A DNA stretch of 7,813 bases. Source: Nitrososphaerales archaeon. GTDB taxonomy: Archaea; Thermoproteota; Nitrososphaeria; Nitrososphaerales; Gagatemarchaeaceae. The position numbers and the translations under genes were made by a program. Location of the stretch: positions 1-7,813 of the forward strand of contig JASHVT010000053.1 of assembly GCA_030039515.1 (NCBI GenBank), given 5' to 3'. How positions within the stretch are numbered: position 1 is the stretch's first letter; each line of letters begins with the position of its first letter. Positions 1-5,723 of this stretch are shown here, piece by piece. Below the pieces are notes generated by a model. It made no database searches. It saw only the letters and a list, made by a program, of their open reading frames with translations, and was not told the DNA's origin.

Positions 1-251
1 CCTTCAAGGAAGACCTGGGGCACGAGGTAGTCCTCGGACCAGTCTCCATACTTCTTGACAAGGGCGTCGGCCTTCTTCACATCCTCGGGGTCGTCGATGT
101 CATATCCGTGGAAGTCGAGCCCAAGCCTAGAGGCGGCCTCCTGGAGAGGCTCGACTGTCGTCGGGTGACAGTGGGGGCACCACGTGGCGTGCACGACGTG
201 GACGGCCTTCAGGTCAGAGAGGACCTTCGTCTTCTCCAAGGTGGTTGTCAC
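1..251 (-). CDS. Thioredoxin-fold protein with CPHC motif (3' end beyond window)
   Basis: The reverse strand is open from a GTG at 251 to the left edge, giving 83 complete codons. The visible protein has a hydrophobic beta strand (residues 15-22, LKAVHVVH), then ATWCPHCHPT with Cys25 and Cys28, the thioredoxin/glutaredoxin CxxC redox centre placed after strand 1. A VPQVF segment near residues 77-81 fits the conserved cis-proline loop (Pro78). Proteins of this fold exchange thiols and disulfides in the cytoplasm. No signal peptide is visible. The GTG is chosen because an in-frame TAA lies about 24 nt upstream and a TATA-like element (GATAAG) is centred about 24 nt before the GTG, as for a leaderless mRNA. 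It is divergent from the membrane protein at 347. The substrate is unknown; it could be a glutaredoxin-like or thiol-disulfide isomerase-like member. The fold is fairly sure, the precise family is not. Confidence 0.82.
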   Translation of the reverse strand, partial: MTTTLEKTKVLSDLKAVHVVHATWCPHCHPTTVEPLQEAASRLGLDFHGYDIDDPEDVKKADALVKKYGDWSEDYLVPQVFLE

Positions 252-270
252 ATGAGGAAGCTTGTCGGTT

Positions 271-280
271 GCTTATCAAA
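271..280 (-). promoter_or_regulatory. TATA-like box of the CPHC thioredoxin-like gene
   Basis: On the minus strand this reads TTTGATAAGC, with the core GATAAG centred about 24 nt upstream of the GTG at 251. That is close to where an archaeal TATA box sits when transcription starts at or next to the start codon. The AGGAGG just upstream (286-281) is on the wrong side of the TATA box to act as a ribosome binding site. Confidence 0.45.
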
Positions 281-314
281 CCTCCTGTGGTGAGCATCCC
301 CTCTGGTCGGGCGC

Positions 315-323
315 GCTTATCTA
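315..323 (+). promoter_or_regulatory. TATA-like box of the 7-TM membrane protein gene
   Basis: GCTTATCTA lies with its AT-rich core about 27-28 nt before the ATG at 347, fitting a leaderless archaeal promoter. The heptamer GCTTATC occurs again at 271-277, inside the promoter of the divergent gene, so the two promoters share a 7-bp direct repeat 44 bp apart. Confidence 0.45.
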
Positions 324-346
324 CGGACCTACTCTCCTGGACCGGC

Positions 347-1000
347 ATGACACTCGACGCCGGAGTCCTCCTCGCCGCCACAGGGATAGTGACTCTGGAG
401 ATGGCCGAGGCCGCCGCGGTGGGGCTGGCGCTCTATGCGGAGTCAGGAAGCGCCGCCGCGTTTCTCTATGTGGCGCTCGGGGTCACCGTTGTCCTTGCCC
501 CGACCTTGCTTGTGGGAGGGGCGATCGCGCTGCTCCCGGTCGTCTACATCAGGCTCTTGGGGGGAGTCCTCCTTCTCTACTTCGGCCTCCGTCTGGCAAG
601 AAGCGCGCGAAGGTCGGTCGTCAGGAGCAAGACGACGGGTTTCAAGCAGGAGACGTTCGAGAAGGGCATCATGTACACGGGATTCTCGGTGGGGGCGGTG
701 GAGGCGTTCGAGGCGTCGATAGTCCTCGTAGGCTTGCTTCCGGCGAGTTACGACTCGGCAGGCATTGGCATCGGGGCAGGGGTCGCCATAGTGGTGGTCG
801 CCACGTACATCCTGCGCACACAGGTTAGGAAGGTGAAACAGGCTAACATGAAGGTGGCCGTGTCCGGGCTGCTCTTGGCCTTCTCCGCCTTCTGGTTCGG
901 CGAGACGGTCAGCGAACTGAACGACCTGCTTCTGATTCCGTTGTTCCTGGCGTTCTTCGCGTCTGTCTACCTGTATTCGAACAGGAAGGTCGCGGCATAG
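347..1000 (+). CDS. Seven-TM membrane protein with duplicated E-x-x-E-A motif, FTR1-like permease architecture
   Basis: The 217-residue protein is almost wholly hydrophobic, with about seven predicted TM segments: roughly residues 3-30, 37-63, 66-84, 113-133, 138-156, 168-187 and 193-210. Residues 85-110 form a basic cytosolic-type loop rich in Arg and Lys. TM1 carries LEMAEA (Glu18, Glu21) and TM4 carries VEAFEA (Glu119, Glu122). TM3 and TM6 share a G-x-LLL-x-F pattern. The protein is therefore a tandem 3-TM repeat plus one TM. Paired acidic E-x-x-E motifs on TM1 and TM4 of a 7-TM protein are known from the FTR1/oxidase-dependent iron transporter family, so divalent metal transport is the best guess. 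The Arg of the classical REGLE motif is absent, and uncharacterised families such as COG4280 may be closer. The ATG at 347 is preferred over the in-frame GTG at 245, because a TATA-like box sits about 28 nt before it and the upstream 34 codons look non-membrane and overlap the divergent gene. Confidence 0.82.
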   Translation: MTLDAGVLLAATGIVTLEMAEAAAVGLALYAESGSAAAFLYVALGVTVVLAPTLLVGGAIALLPVVYIRLLGGVLLLYFGLRLARSARRSVVRSKTTGFKQETFEKGIMYTGFSVGAVEAFEASIVLVGLLPASYDSAGIGIGAGVAIVVVATYILRTQVRKVKQANMKVAVSGLLLAFSAFWFGETVSELNDLLLIPLFLAFFASVYLYSNRKVAA

Positions 1001-1009
1001 CGCCGCAGG

Positions 1010-1453
1010 CTACTGCACGCAGAATTCGTTTCCTTCCGGGTCGAGCATTATGACGCAGTATTCGCCCCTCCCTTCGTCGAGCTCGTGGTCCTTGGTCGCC
1101 CCTATCCCTTGGAGCCGGGCCACTTCCCTGTCCACCTGCCCCCTTCTCGCCTCGAAGGGCACGCTCATCCCGTCGCTGAGATTCATGTCGATGTGGAGCC
1201 GGTTCTTGCCCTCCTTGGGAGTGTCCATCCGCTGGAAGTATATCCTTGGCCCCTTCCCCTTCGGATCGACGATGGCGCTCGCAGAGTTCCATTCTTCCTC
1301 AGGCACGCCTCTTTCTTTCAGCAGCGCTTCCCACGACGCGTATCCTTTGGGCGGTTCCTGGAGCTTGTAGTGGATAGCCTCCGCGTAGAACCTCGCGAGC
1401 CTGTCAGGATCCTTGCAGTCGAAGACGACTTGGACGGGTCCCCTTTCCGGCAC
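1010..1453 (-). CDS. VOC-superfamily (glyoxalase-like) protein
   Basis: This 147-residue protein has the pattern of the small glyoxalase-like VOC proteins often seen in bacteria. It opens with VQVVFDCKDPDRLARFYAEA (residues 7-26). Next come a tryptophan-rich middle (KGYASWEALL and GVPEEEWNSASAIVDP), PRIYFQR (69-75), KNRLHIDMNL (83-92) and the terminal LDPEGNEFCV (137-146). His87 and Glu143 are at positions commonly used for metal binding in this fold. Function in the family ranges from glyoxalases to resistance proteins, and the substrate cannot be read here. The GTG at 1453 is chosen because TTAAAA (1483-1478) is centred 27-28 nt upstream and because relatives begin only a few residues before the VQVVFD strand. 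The GTG at 1462 and ATG at 1510 are alternatives; the latter would put the TATA box inside the gene. The stop is only 9 bp from the stop of the convergent membrane protein gene. Confidence 0.85.
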   Translation of the reverse strand: MPERGPVQVVFDCKDPDRLARFYAEAIHYKLQEPPKGYASWEALLKERGVPEEEWNSASAIVDPKGKGPRIYFQRMDTPKEGKNRLHIDMNLSDGMSVPFEARRGQVDREVARLQGIGATKDHELDEGRGEYCVIMLDPEGNEFCVQ

Positions 1454-1477
1454 GACTTCCACGGCCCCTAGAGGCGC

Positions 1478-1483
1478 TTTTAA
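1478..1483 (-). promoter_or_regulatory. TATA-like box of the VOC gene
   Basis: TTAAAA on the minus strand is centred 27-28 nt upstream of the GTG at 1453, and is one of the few AT-only hexamers in this GC-rich window. It supports the short, leaderless form of the VOC protein. Confidence 0.5.
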
Positions 1484-1522
1484 CTCCGCGTCCGACAGAT
1501 GCGGAAGCATCGCGGAGCCTGT

Positions 1523-1559
1523 GCTCTGAGAGCCCTCCACTGGAGAGGGCCCTGAGAGC
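1523..1559. repeat. 15-bp imperfect inverted repeat in the divergent VOC/peptidase gap
   Basis: The left arm 1523-1537 (GCTCTGAGAGCCCTC) and right arm 1545-1559 (GAGGGCCCTGAGAGC) pair at 13 of 15 positions around a 7-nt spacer. Mismatches are at 1528/1554 and 1531/1551. It lies about 40 bp upstream of the VOC TATA-like box and about 55 bp upstream of the peptidase TATA-like box. That position could suit a shared operator, but no regulator is known. If the VOC gene starts at ATG 1510 it is still non-coding. Confidence 0.55.
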
Positions 1560-1613
1560 GCCAAGGAGTGCGCACGGGCAGGGCCGGCCAGCCAGGGGCA
1601 GGCGACCAGAAGC

Positions 1614-1619
1614 CATAAG
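1614..1619 (+). promoter_or_regulatory. TATA-like box of the S9 peptidase gene
   Basis: CATAAG, preceded by a purine-rich AGAAGC that could serve as a BRE, is centred 27-28 nt before the ATG at 1644. No Shine-Dalgarno motif precedes the ATG at normal spacing, so a leaderless transcript is likely. Confidence 0.45.
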
Positions 1620-1643
1620 ATTGCCTCCTCCGGCACGCGACCC

Positions 1644-3569
1644 ATGGCGCGGGGAATCCGCCCTGCCGACTTCGCCCTATACTCTCTGCTGTCAGACCCG
1701 AGCGTCTCCCCAGACGGCAAGAGGGCAGCGTTCGCGGTGAAGAAGGCAGACATGAAGGAAGACGCATATGGTTCTGACATCTACATCTGCGACCTGTCTG
1801 ACGGAAAGGCGAGCCAGTTTACGAGCGGCGGCAAGGACTCGAGCCCGAAGTTCTCGCCTGACGGCAAGTCCATCCTCTTCGTGTCCCGACGTGGCCTCAA
1901 GAAGGAGGACAAGGGAAACGCGCTCTACGTCATCCCGGCGGGCGGAGGGGAGGCGAGGGAGGTGCTCAGGTCTGAGAGAGGCGTCAGCAACCCTCAATGG
2001 TCGAGCGACTCGAAGTCGATCTACTTCGTCTCGGCTGTCGAGAGGAAGGAGAAGGATGATGTCAAGGTCATAAGAAGGATGACATTCTGGTTCAACGGAG
2101 AGGGGTTCATCTACAACCAGAGGAAGCACCTGTTCAAAGCCGACACGCAGACCGGAAAGACGACCCAACTGACGCGAGGGCAGTTCGATGTAGGGGACTT
2201 CTCGCTCGGCCCTGACGGGAGGAAGCTCGCTTACATTGCTTCGACGAACGACCTCAGGCCCTTCATTTCCGACGTCTTCGTGACAGACCTGCCGCGTGGC
2301 AAGCCTAGGAAGCTCACCAAGTCGGACATGGAGCTCAGCGCGGTCGCATGGAGCCCCGACGGCGCGAGGATAGCGGTTTCAGGCAGCAAGCTGCCGGCAG
2401 GCTTCGCTTCTCACAGCCACATCTGGGTCCTCGACCCGAGGACCAAGGAGTCGGCTATGGTCGAGGGCGTTGACAAGAACAAGGCGAACAGCCTCAACTC
2501 AGACGCAAGGCCCGGGGCCCACGGGCCGACCGGGCTGGTCTGGACCAGAGAAGGCATCTACTATCCCCAGGGCGACGGAGACTCGGTCCACATATACAGG
2601 GTGAAGCCTGGAGGCGAACCGAAGATGGTCGTAGGCGGAGAACGCTGCGTCGAGGGATACGACGCGTCAGAGGGGAGGCTAGCCTTCGTTGCCATGGACT
2701 CGTCCCACCTGGCCGAGCTGTTTGTCGAAGGGAAGGAGAAGCCTCTGACGTCTTTCAATTCTGGTGTCTACAAGGAGCTCAGGGTCCTGCATCATGAGAA
2801 GTTCACGTTCAAGGCGAGCGACGGGGAGCAAGTCGAAGGGTGGGTCCTCCTCCCTGAGAACAGGGCCAAGAAGCACCCGGCCATCCTATACGTCCACGGC
2901 GGGCCAAAGACGGCGTTCGGGAACTCCTACATGCATGAGTTCCAAGTCTTCGCGGGGGCGGGGTACGCGGTCGTCTACATGAACCCGCGCGGGAGCGACG
3001 GTTACTCGGAGAAGTTCGCTGACATCAGGGGCAGGTGGGGCACGAGGGACTTCGACGACCTGATGGAAGGCCTTGACCTGGCCCTGAAGAAGTATCCCCA
3101 GATAGACGGTTCGAACGTCGCGATAGCAGGAGGCTCCTATGGCGGGTTCATGACCAACTGGACGGTCGGCCATACCGACAGGTTCAAGGCGGCGGTGACC
3201 GACAGAAGCATCACATTCTGGTCAAGCTTCTGGGCGACGTCCGACATCGGGCCGTCCTTCACAGAGGACCAGGTCGGCGGTGACCCGTGGAACGCGGAGG
3301 AAAAGCTCCTGAATGACTCGCCCGGGAGATATCTGCCGAACGTGCAGACGCCTGTCCTGGTGATCCATTCGATGGAAGACTACAGGTGCTGGATGGTGGG
3401 AGGACTGGAGTTCTTCACCGCCCTGAAGAGACTCGGGAAGGAGGCTGAGCTGGTCCTCATCCCCGGGGAGAATCACGACCTGTCGAGGGTCGGCAAGCCA
3501 AAGCACAGGGTCGCGCGCCTCAACCACTACCTCAGGTGGTTCGACAAGCACATGCGCAGCAGGCGCTAG
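1644..3569 (+). CDS. S9-family (prolyl oligopeptidase-type) acylaminoacyl-peptidase
   Basis: This 641-residue serine peptidase has the usual length and two-domain plan of the S9C group. Residues of about 15-380 form a beta-propeller built from WD40-like repeats with recurrent SPDG cores (for example SVSPDGKRAAF, FSPDGKSILFV, WSPDGARIAV). Residues of about 395-641 form the alpha/beta-hydrolase domain, with the oxyanion HGGP at 418-421, nucleophile Ser498 in GGSYGG, Asp579 in HSMEDYRC, and His611 in PGENHDLSR. The catalytic triad is thus complete. The family releases acylated N-terminal residues or short peptides; the propeller limits access to small peptides. No signal peptide is seen, so it is probably cytosolic and works downstream of the proteasome in peptide turnover. 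The start is supported by the leaderless-type TATA box and by the conserved early SDPSVSPDGK segment. The aSelBL-like gene follows after 28 nt, suggesting co-transcription. Confidence 0.95.
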   Translation: MARGIRPADFALYSLLSDPSVSPDGKRAAFAVKKADMKEDAYGSDIYICDLSDGKASQFTSGGKDSSPKFSPDGKSILFVSRRGLKKEDKGNALYVIPAGGGEAREVLRSERGVSNPQWSSDSKSIYFVSAVERKEKDDVKVIRRMTFWFNGEGFIYNQRKHLFKADTQTGKTTQLTRGQFDVGDFSLGPDGRKLAYIASTNDLRPFISDVFVTDLPRGKPRKLTKSDMELSAVAWSPDGARIAVSGSKLPAGFASHSHIWVLDPRTKESAMVEGVDKNKANSLNSDARPGAHGPTGLVWTREGIYYPQGDGDSVHIYRVKPGGEPKMVVGGERCVEGYDASEGRLAFVAMDSSHLAELFVEGKEKPLTSFNSGVYKELRVLHHEKFTFKASDGEQVEGWVLLPENRAKKHPAILYVHGGPKTAFGNSYMHEFQVFAGAGYAVVYMNPRGSDGYSEKFADIRGRWGTRDFDDLMEGLDLALKKYPQIDGSNVAIAGGSYGGFMTNWTVGHTDRFKAAVTDRSITFWSSFWATSDIGPSFTEDQVGGDPWNAEEKLLNDSPGRYLPNVQTPVLVIHSMEDYRCWMVGGLEFFTALKRLGKEAELVLIPGENHDLSRVGKPKHRVARLNHYLRWFDKHMRSRR

Positions 3570-3582
3570 GCGTCCAGCCTCT

Positions 3583-3587
3583 AGGAG
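3583..3587 (+). promoter_or_regulatory. Shine-Dalgarno-like GGAG before the aSelBL-like gene
   Basis: AGGAG ends 10 nt before the ATG at 3598, in the 28-nt gap after the peptidase stop. No TATA-like hexamer occurs at the leaderless distance here, so this internal operon gene seems to use an SD signal, unlike the genes that start transcription units. Confidence 0.4.
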
Positions 3588-3597
3588 TGCAGCGACG

Positions 3598-4560
3598 ATG
3601 GATGGAGTCATGATCGGCGTCTTCGGGACAGACAAACAGACGAAGGGCAGGTTCCAGGAAGCAATAGCGAAGAAGAGCGAGGCCGAAGGCATCGAGGTCC
3701 ACGTGAGGACCGAGGCGGGCAGGAGGTACTCCTTCCTTGACGTGTCGGACTATCCAGAGAGAGTACAGGGGTACGCCTCCATCGCGTCGATAGCGGACCA
3801 CGCGTACTACTGCTTTCCAAGCTCAGGAAAGCTAACGGCACCTGACGGAGAGCTCGCGGTCCTAACAGGAGCCTTAGGTCTGCCGGGGACCCTCGCCTTG
3901 TTCGACGGGTCGTCATCGGCGGACTTCGCCGCCGCGTCGCTGAAGGGGACGGCACCTGCGAGCTACGAGGTCGAAAAGAGGGAGTCAGGGTCTGCTGGCG
4001 TCGACACTTCGAGGTTCAGGCCCGGCGAAGGATATCCCGCTGCTGGAACCCTGGTCTACGTCGACAGAGCCTTCACGGTCAAGGGGGTGGGGACGGTAGC
4101 GCTGGGGTTCGTGCTTTGTGGGAGTGTGAAGGTCCATGACCAGCTCCGCCCCATCCCAGGCCCGGAAGGCAAGAGAGTGGATGTCAAGGGCATACAGGTG
4201 AGCGACGTGGACTATGAGTCTGCGGGCAGGGGAATCAGGGTGGGCCTCTCCGTTAGAGGCATCGAAGCGAGCGAGCTCCAGAGAAGTCACTGGCTCGATG
4301 ACGGCTCTCTGAAGGTCAGCGACAGGCTGAGGATGCGCGTCGACAGGTCGCCGTTCTACAAGTCTGACATAGACGGGCGAGACCTCCATCTCCAGGTCAA
4401 GGGCGAGACCGTGCCGGCGAGACTGGCCTCGGTCGGGAGAGGACTGATGGAAGCCGCTCTGCCTTGGCAGGCGCCTATCTGGGAAGGGATGAGGACTTGT
4501 GTCCTAGACTTGAACGGCAAAGGCCTCCGCGTCGCAGGCGGCGCTACGTGCGTCCAGTGA
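3598..4560 (+). CDS. SelB-like elongation factor paralogue with degenerate GTPase domain (aSelBL type)
   Basis: Residues of about 149-233 of this 320-residue protein match domain 2 of SelB/EF-Tu-type factors. They include VYVDRAFTVKGVGTVALGFV, a G-x-V-x-V-x-D-Q-L-x-x-I-P-G-P segment, KGIQVSDVD, AGRGIRVGLSVRGIE, and ELQRSHWL. Residues of about 240-320 fit domain 3. The N-terminal 110 residues occupy the place of the GTPase domain but have lost its signatures. The P-loop site reads GTDKQTKGR (no GK[S/T]), the DxxG site reads DVSD, and no NKxD is present; FDGSSSAD stands where G4 would be. Archaea have a described family of such SelB-like paralogues (aSelBL) with damaged or absent GTPase motifs and unknown role. 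The protein is therefore unlikely to hydrolyse GTP or deliver selenocysteinyl-tRNA, and may instead bind tRNA or the ribosome. The start is the first ATG; an ATG at 3610 is an alternative. Confidence 0.85.
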   Translation: MDGVMIGVFGTDKQTKGRFQEAIAKKSEAEGIEVHVRTEAGRRYSFLDVSDYPERVQGYASIASIADHAYYCFPSSGKLTAPDGELAVLTGALGLPGTLALFDGSSSADFAAASLKGTAPASYEVEKRESGSAGVDTSRFRPGEGYPAAGTLVYVDRAFTVKGVGTVALGFVLCGSVKVHDQLRPIPGPEGKRVDVKGIQVSDVDYESAGRGIRVGLSVRGIEASELQRSHWLDDGSLKVSDRLRMRVDRSPFYKSDIDGRDLHLQVKGETVPARLASVGRGLMEAALPWQAPIWEGMRTCVLDLNGKGLRVAGGATCVQ

Positions 4561-4609
4561 GGTCGTCTTGTAGCGCGGACCTCGCACCTAGCAAAAGCCG
4601 CCAGCCGGC

Positions 4610-4915
4610 GTGCACGTCGCCAATGTGGGTTCGTACCGATGGTGGGAGTGCCCTGGCAGGGACTGCGCAGCCAAGTGGATGCCCCGATACCACTTGGTAT
4701 CACAGTGCGTTAAAGATGGTCAGCCAACTAGATGGACATTGCCCGATGACTTCGAGGCCGTCCAGTTCGATATCGGCACGACCTCAGTCAGACCGGTGAG
4801 GGTTGGCAACGTCATACAGATTCTCGTCAGCAGCTCATTAGAAGCATCCTATCTCTACCGAGACCTCGCGGAAAGGTATAAACGCGCCCAAGGCAGATTA
4901 AGCAGAGGACCCTAA
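4610..4915 (+). CDS. Small protein of unknown function, possible CX4CX8HX4C metal site
   Basis: I do not recognise this 101-codon ORF. It is supported by codon-position bias: about 63% G+C at third positions against about 50% at second positions, by hand count. It is also supported by its same-strand position and the TAATG overlap with the next ORF. Near the N-terminus, Cys14, Cys19, His28 and Cys33 form CX4CX8HX4C, which could bind zinc. The same area is rich in aromatics (YRWWECPG). The middle has alternating beta-like segments (VQFDIG, VRVGNVIQILVSS), and the end is a charged helix (YLYRDLAERYKRAQGR). The start is uncertain: GTG 4610 follows an in-frame TAG at 4589 with no SD, and GTG 4625 is equally possible. 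Third-position G+C is lower than in the flanking genes appears to be, so recent acquisition or a spurious ORF both remain open. Confidence 0.5.
   Translation: MHVANVGSYRWWECPGRDCAAKWMPRYHLVSQCVKDGQPTRWTLPDDFEAVQFDIGTTSVRPVRVGNVIQILVSSSLEASYLYRDLAERYKRAQGRLSRGP
4877..4882 (+). promoter_or_regulatory. Canonical TATAAA box inside the 3' end of the 101-codon ORF
   Basis: GGTATAAACGC is the best TATA box match in the window, preceded by purine-rich GGAAAGG that resembles a BRE. Transcription would be expected about 25-27 nt downstream, near 4905, about 10 nt before the ATG at 4915. It could drive the 39-codon ORF, a small RNA, or the msrA unit further on. Confidence 0.5.
4905..4908 (+). promoter_or_regulatory. 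Shine-Dalgarno-like GAGG before the 39-codon ORF
   Basis: GAGG is followed by 6 nt and then the ATG at 4915, a normal SD spacing. Together with the TATAAA box and the TAATG junction it is the main support for translation of the tiny ORF. Confidence 0.4.
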
Positions 4916-5034
4916 TGAAGGAACTCTCAAAGCGAAGGAAGGGTGAGCTCGACCTGATCGCGGCCATAACAGAGGATGCTACACTGGCAGTTGCGGTGAA
5001 GCTCTCAGAGCTAGCCAAGGCAAGTGCGAACTGA
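4915..5034 (+). CDS. Tiny 39-residue helical, charged protein of unknown function
   Basis: The ORF begins at an ATG whose A is the last base of the preceding ORF's TAA stop (TAATG), a typical translational-coupling junction. A GAGG lies at correct spacing before it. The product starts with a basic stretch (KELSKRRKG, residues 2-10), followed by a run of helix-favouring residues (LDLIAAITEDATLAVAVKLSELAKA, about residues 12-36) with no Pro or Cys. No family is recognised. It could be a small accessory or nucleic-acid-contacting protein made with the upstream ORF. At this length chance cannot be excluded. Confidence 0.4.
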   Translation: MKELSKRRKGELDLIAAITEDATLAVAVKLSELAKASAN

Positions 5035-5122
5035 GACTAGACTCGGGCAGCCGGATGGGTAGCAGGCACGCCCAACAGCCACCGTTCAGGTACCATACCA
5101 GACGAAGCCTAGTAAGAGCCGC

Positions 5123-5128
5123 GTAAGC
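5123..5128 (+). promoter_or_regulatory. Weak TATA-like element before msrA
   Basis: GTAAGC is centred about 25 nt before the GTG at 5151. It is a poor TATA match but resembles the ATAAG cores at the same distance from the CPHC and peptidase genes. It mildly favours GTG 5151 as a leaderless msrA start. Confidence 0.25.
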
Positions 5129-5150
5129 AAGCACGAAAACTCAAATCCCA

Positions 5151-5723
5151 GTGTTTCAACTTCCATCCTGGGCCTTGGTTCTCCAAGTCGCGACGTTCGG
5201 GAGCGGCTGTTTCTGGTGCTCGGAGGCGGTCTTCTCGGAGCTCCAGGGCGTCATCAAGGTCGAGCCAGGCTATTCCGGAGGTTCCGTCGCGAATCCTAGC
5301 TACGAGCAGGTGTGCACAGACACTACAGGCCATGCTGAAGTTGCCCAAGTGACCTACGACCCGGCGCAAATCAGCTACAGAGAGCTGCTCGAGGTGTTCT
5401 TCTCGACCCATGACCCTACGACCCTGAACAGGCAGGGGGCCGACGAAGGCACGCAGTACAGGTCGGTCATATTCTACCATGACGCGGCCCAGAGAGAAGA
5501 GGCGGGGAGGATGATCAAGGAGCTCACCGACGAGAGAGCTTTCAGGAGCCCGATCGTCACGCAGGTGACGCCCTTCAGCGCGTTCTATCCAGCGGAAGAG
5601 TATCATCACGACTACTACAGGAGGAACCCGCGCCAGGGATACTGCCAGGCTGTCATCTCGCCGAAGCTCGCAAAGTTCAGGGCTCACTTCCAGACCAAGC
5701 TGAAGCAGAACCAGAGGGTTTGA
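5151..5723 (+). CDS. msrA: Peptide methionine sulfoxide reductase A
   Basis: MsrA reduces the S-form of methionine sulfoxide in proteins and free methionine, repairing oxidative damage with reducing power usually from thioredoxin. The 190-residue protein has the signature GCFWCSEAVF with nucleophile Cys20 (and a vicinal Cys23), followed by GYSGG, YEQVCTDTTGHAEV, STHDPTTLNRQGADEGTQYR, EEYHHDYY and a C-terminal QGYCQAVISPKL containing Cys165, a candidate resolving cysteine. The fold is complete and of normal length. GTG 5151 is the longest start and has a weak TATA-like element about 25 nt before it. A TTG at 5175 would give an N-terminus (VLQVATFGSGCFW) closer to many homologues. The stop overlaps the next gene's TTG start (TTGA), so the two are probably co-translated. 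A CPHC thioredoxin-like protein at the left edge is a conceivable reductant, but this is inference only. Confidence 0.94.
   Translation: MFQLPSWALVLQVATFGSGCFWCSEAVFSELQGVIKVEPGYSGGSVANPSYEQVCTDTTGHAEVAQVTYDPAQISYRELLEVFFSTHDPTTLNRQGADEGTQYRSVIFYHDAAQREEAGRMIKELTDERAFRSPIVTQVTPFSAFYPAEEYHHDYYRRNPRQGYCQAVISPKLAKFRAHFQTKLKQNQRV

Larger units (their letters stand above)
4561..5150 (+). other. 590-bp stretch between aSelBL-like gene and msrA, only weakly coding
   Basis: This stretch has no recognisable gene family and looks less GC-rich than its surroundings. It contains two small coupled ORFs (4610-4915 and 4915-5034, listed separately) and a 116-bp tail (5035-5150). I checked both strands for tRNA cloverleaf signatures (D-loop and GTTCRA T-loop with pairing stems) and for C/D-box motifs and found none convincing. 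No strong hairpin or T-rich terminator is visible. Confidence 0.5.

Noticed and set aside
281..286. AGGAGG on the minus strand as a Shine-Dalgarno site for the CPHC protein
   Set aside because: It is about 30 nt from the GTG and upstream of the TATA-like box, so it would not be in the transcript if the leaderless start is right.
245..346. Upstream in-frame extension of the membrane protein from GTG 245
   Set aside because: The extra 34 residues are not membrane-like, overlap the divergent gene's start, and would lie upstream of the likely transcription start set by the TATA-like box at 315-323.
1454..1780. Long N-terminal extension of the VOC protein
   Set aside because: It would run into the S9 peptidase coding region and contains low-complexity shadow sequence; the VOC fold is complete from 1453.
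4464..4799. Overlapping 111-codon ORF in another frame across the aSelBL stop
   Set aside because: It overlaps the confident aSelBL coding region for about 97 nt, is Arg/Ser/Pro-rich like a frame shadow, and has no coding bias of its own.
5055..5073. TGGG...CCCA short hairpin as an msrA leader structure or terminator
   Set aside because: Only four pairs plus a wobble and no T tract; expected by chance in GC-rich sequence.
5035..5150. Possible tRNA or small RNA, prompted by GTTCAGG and CTCAAATCCC strings
   Set aside because: The strings resemble a T-loop but the flanking bases do not pair, and no acceptor, D or anticodon stem can be drawn around them.
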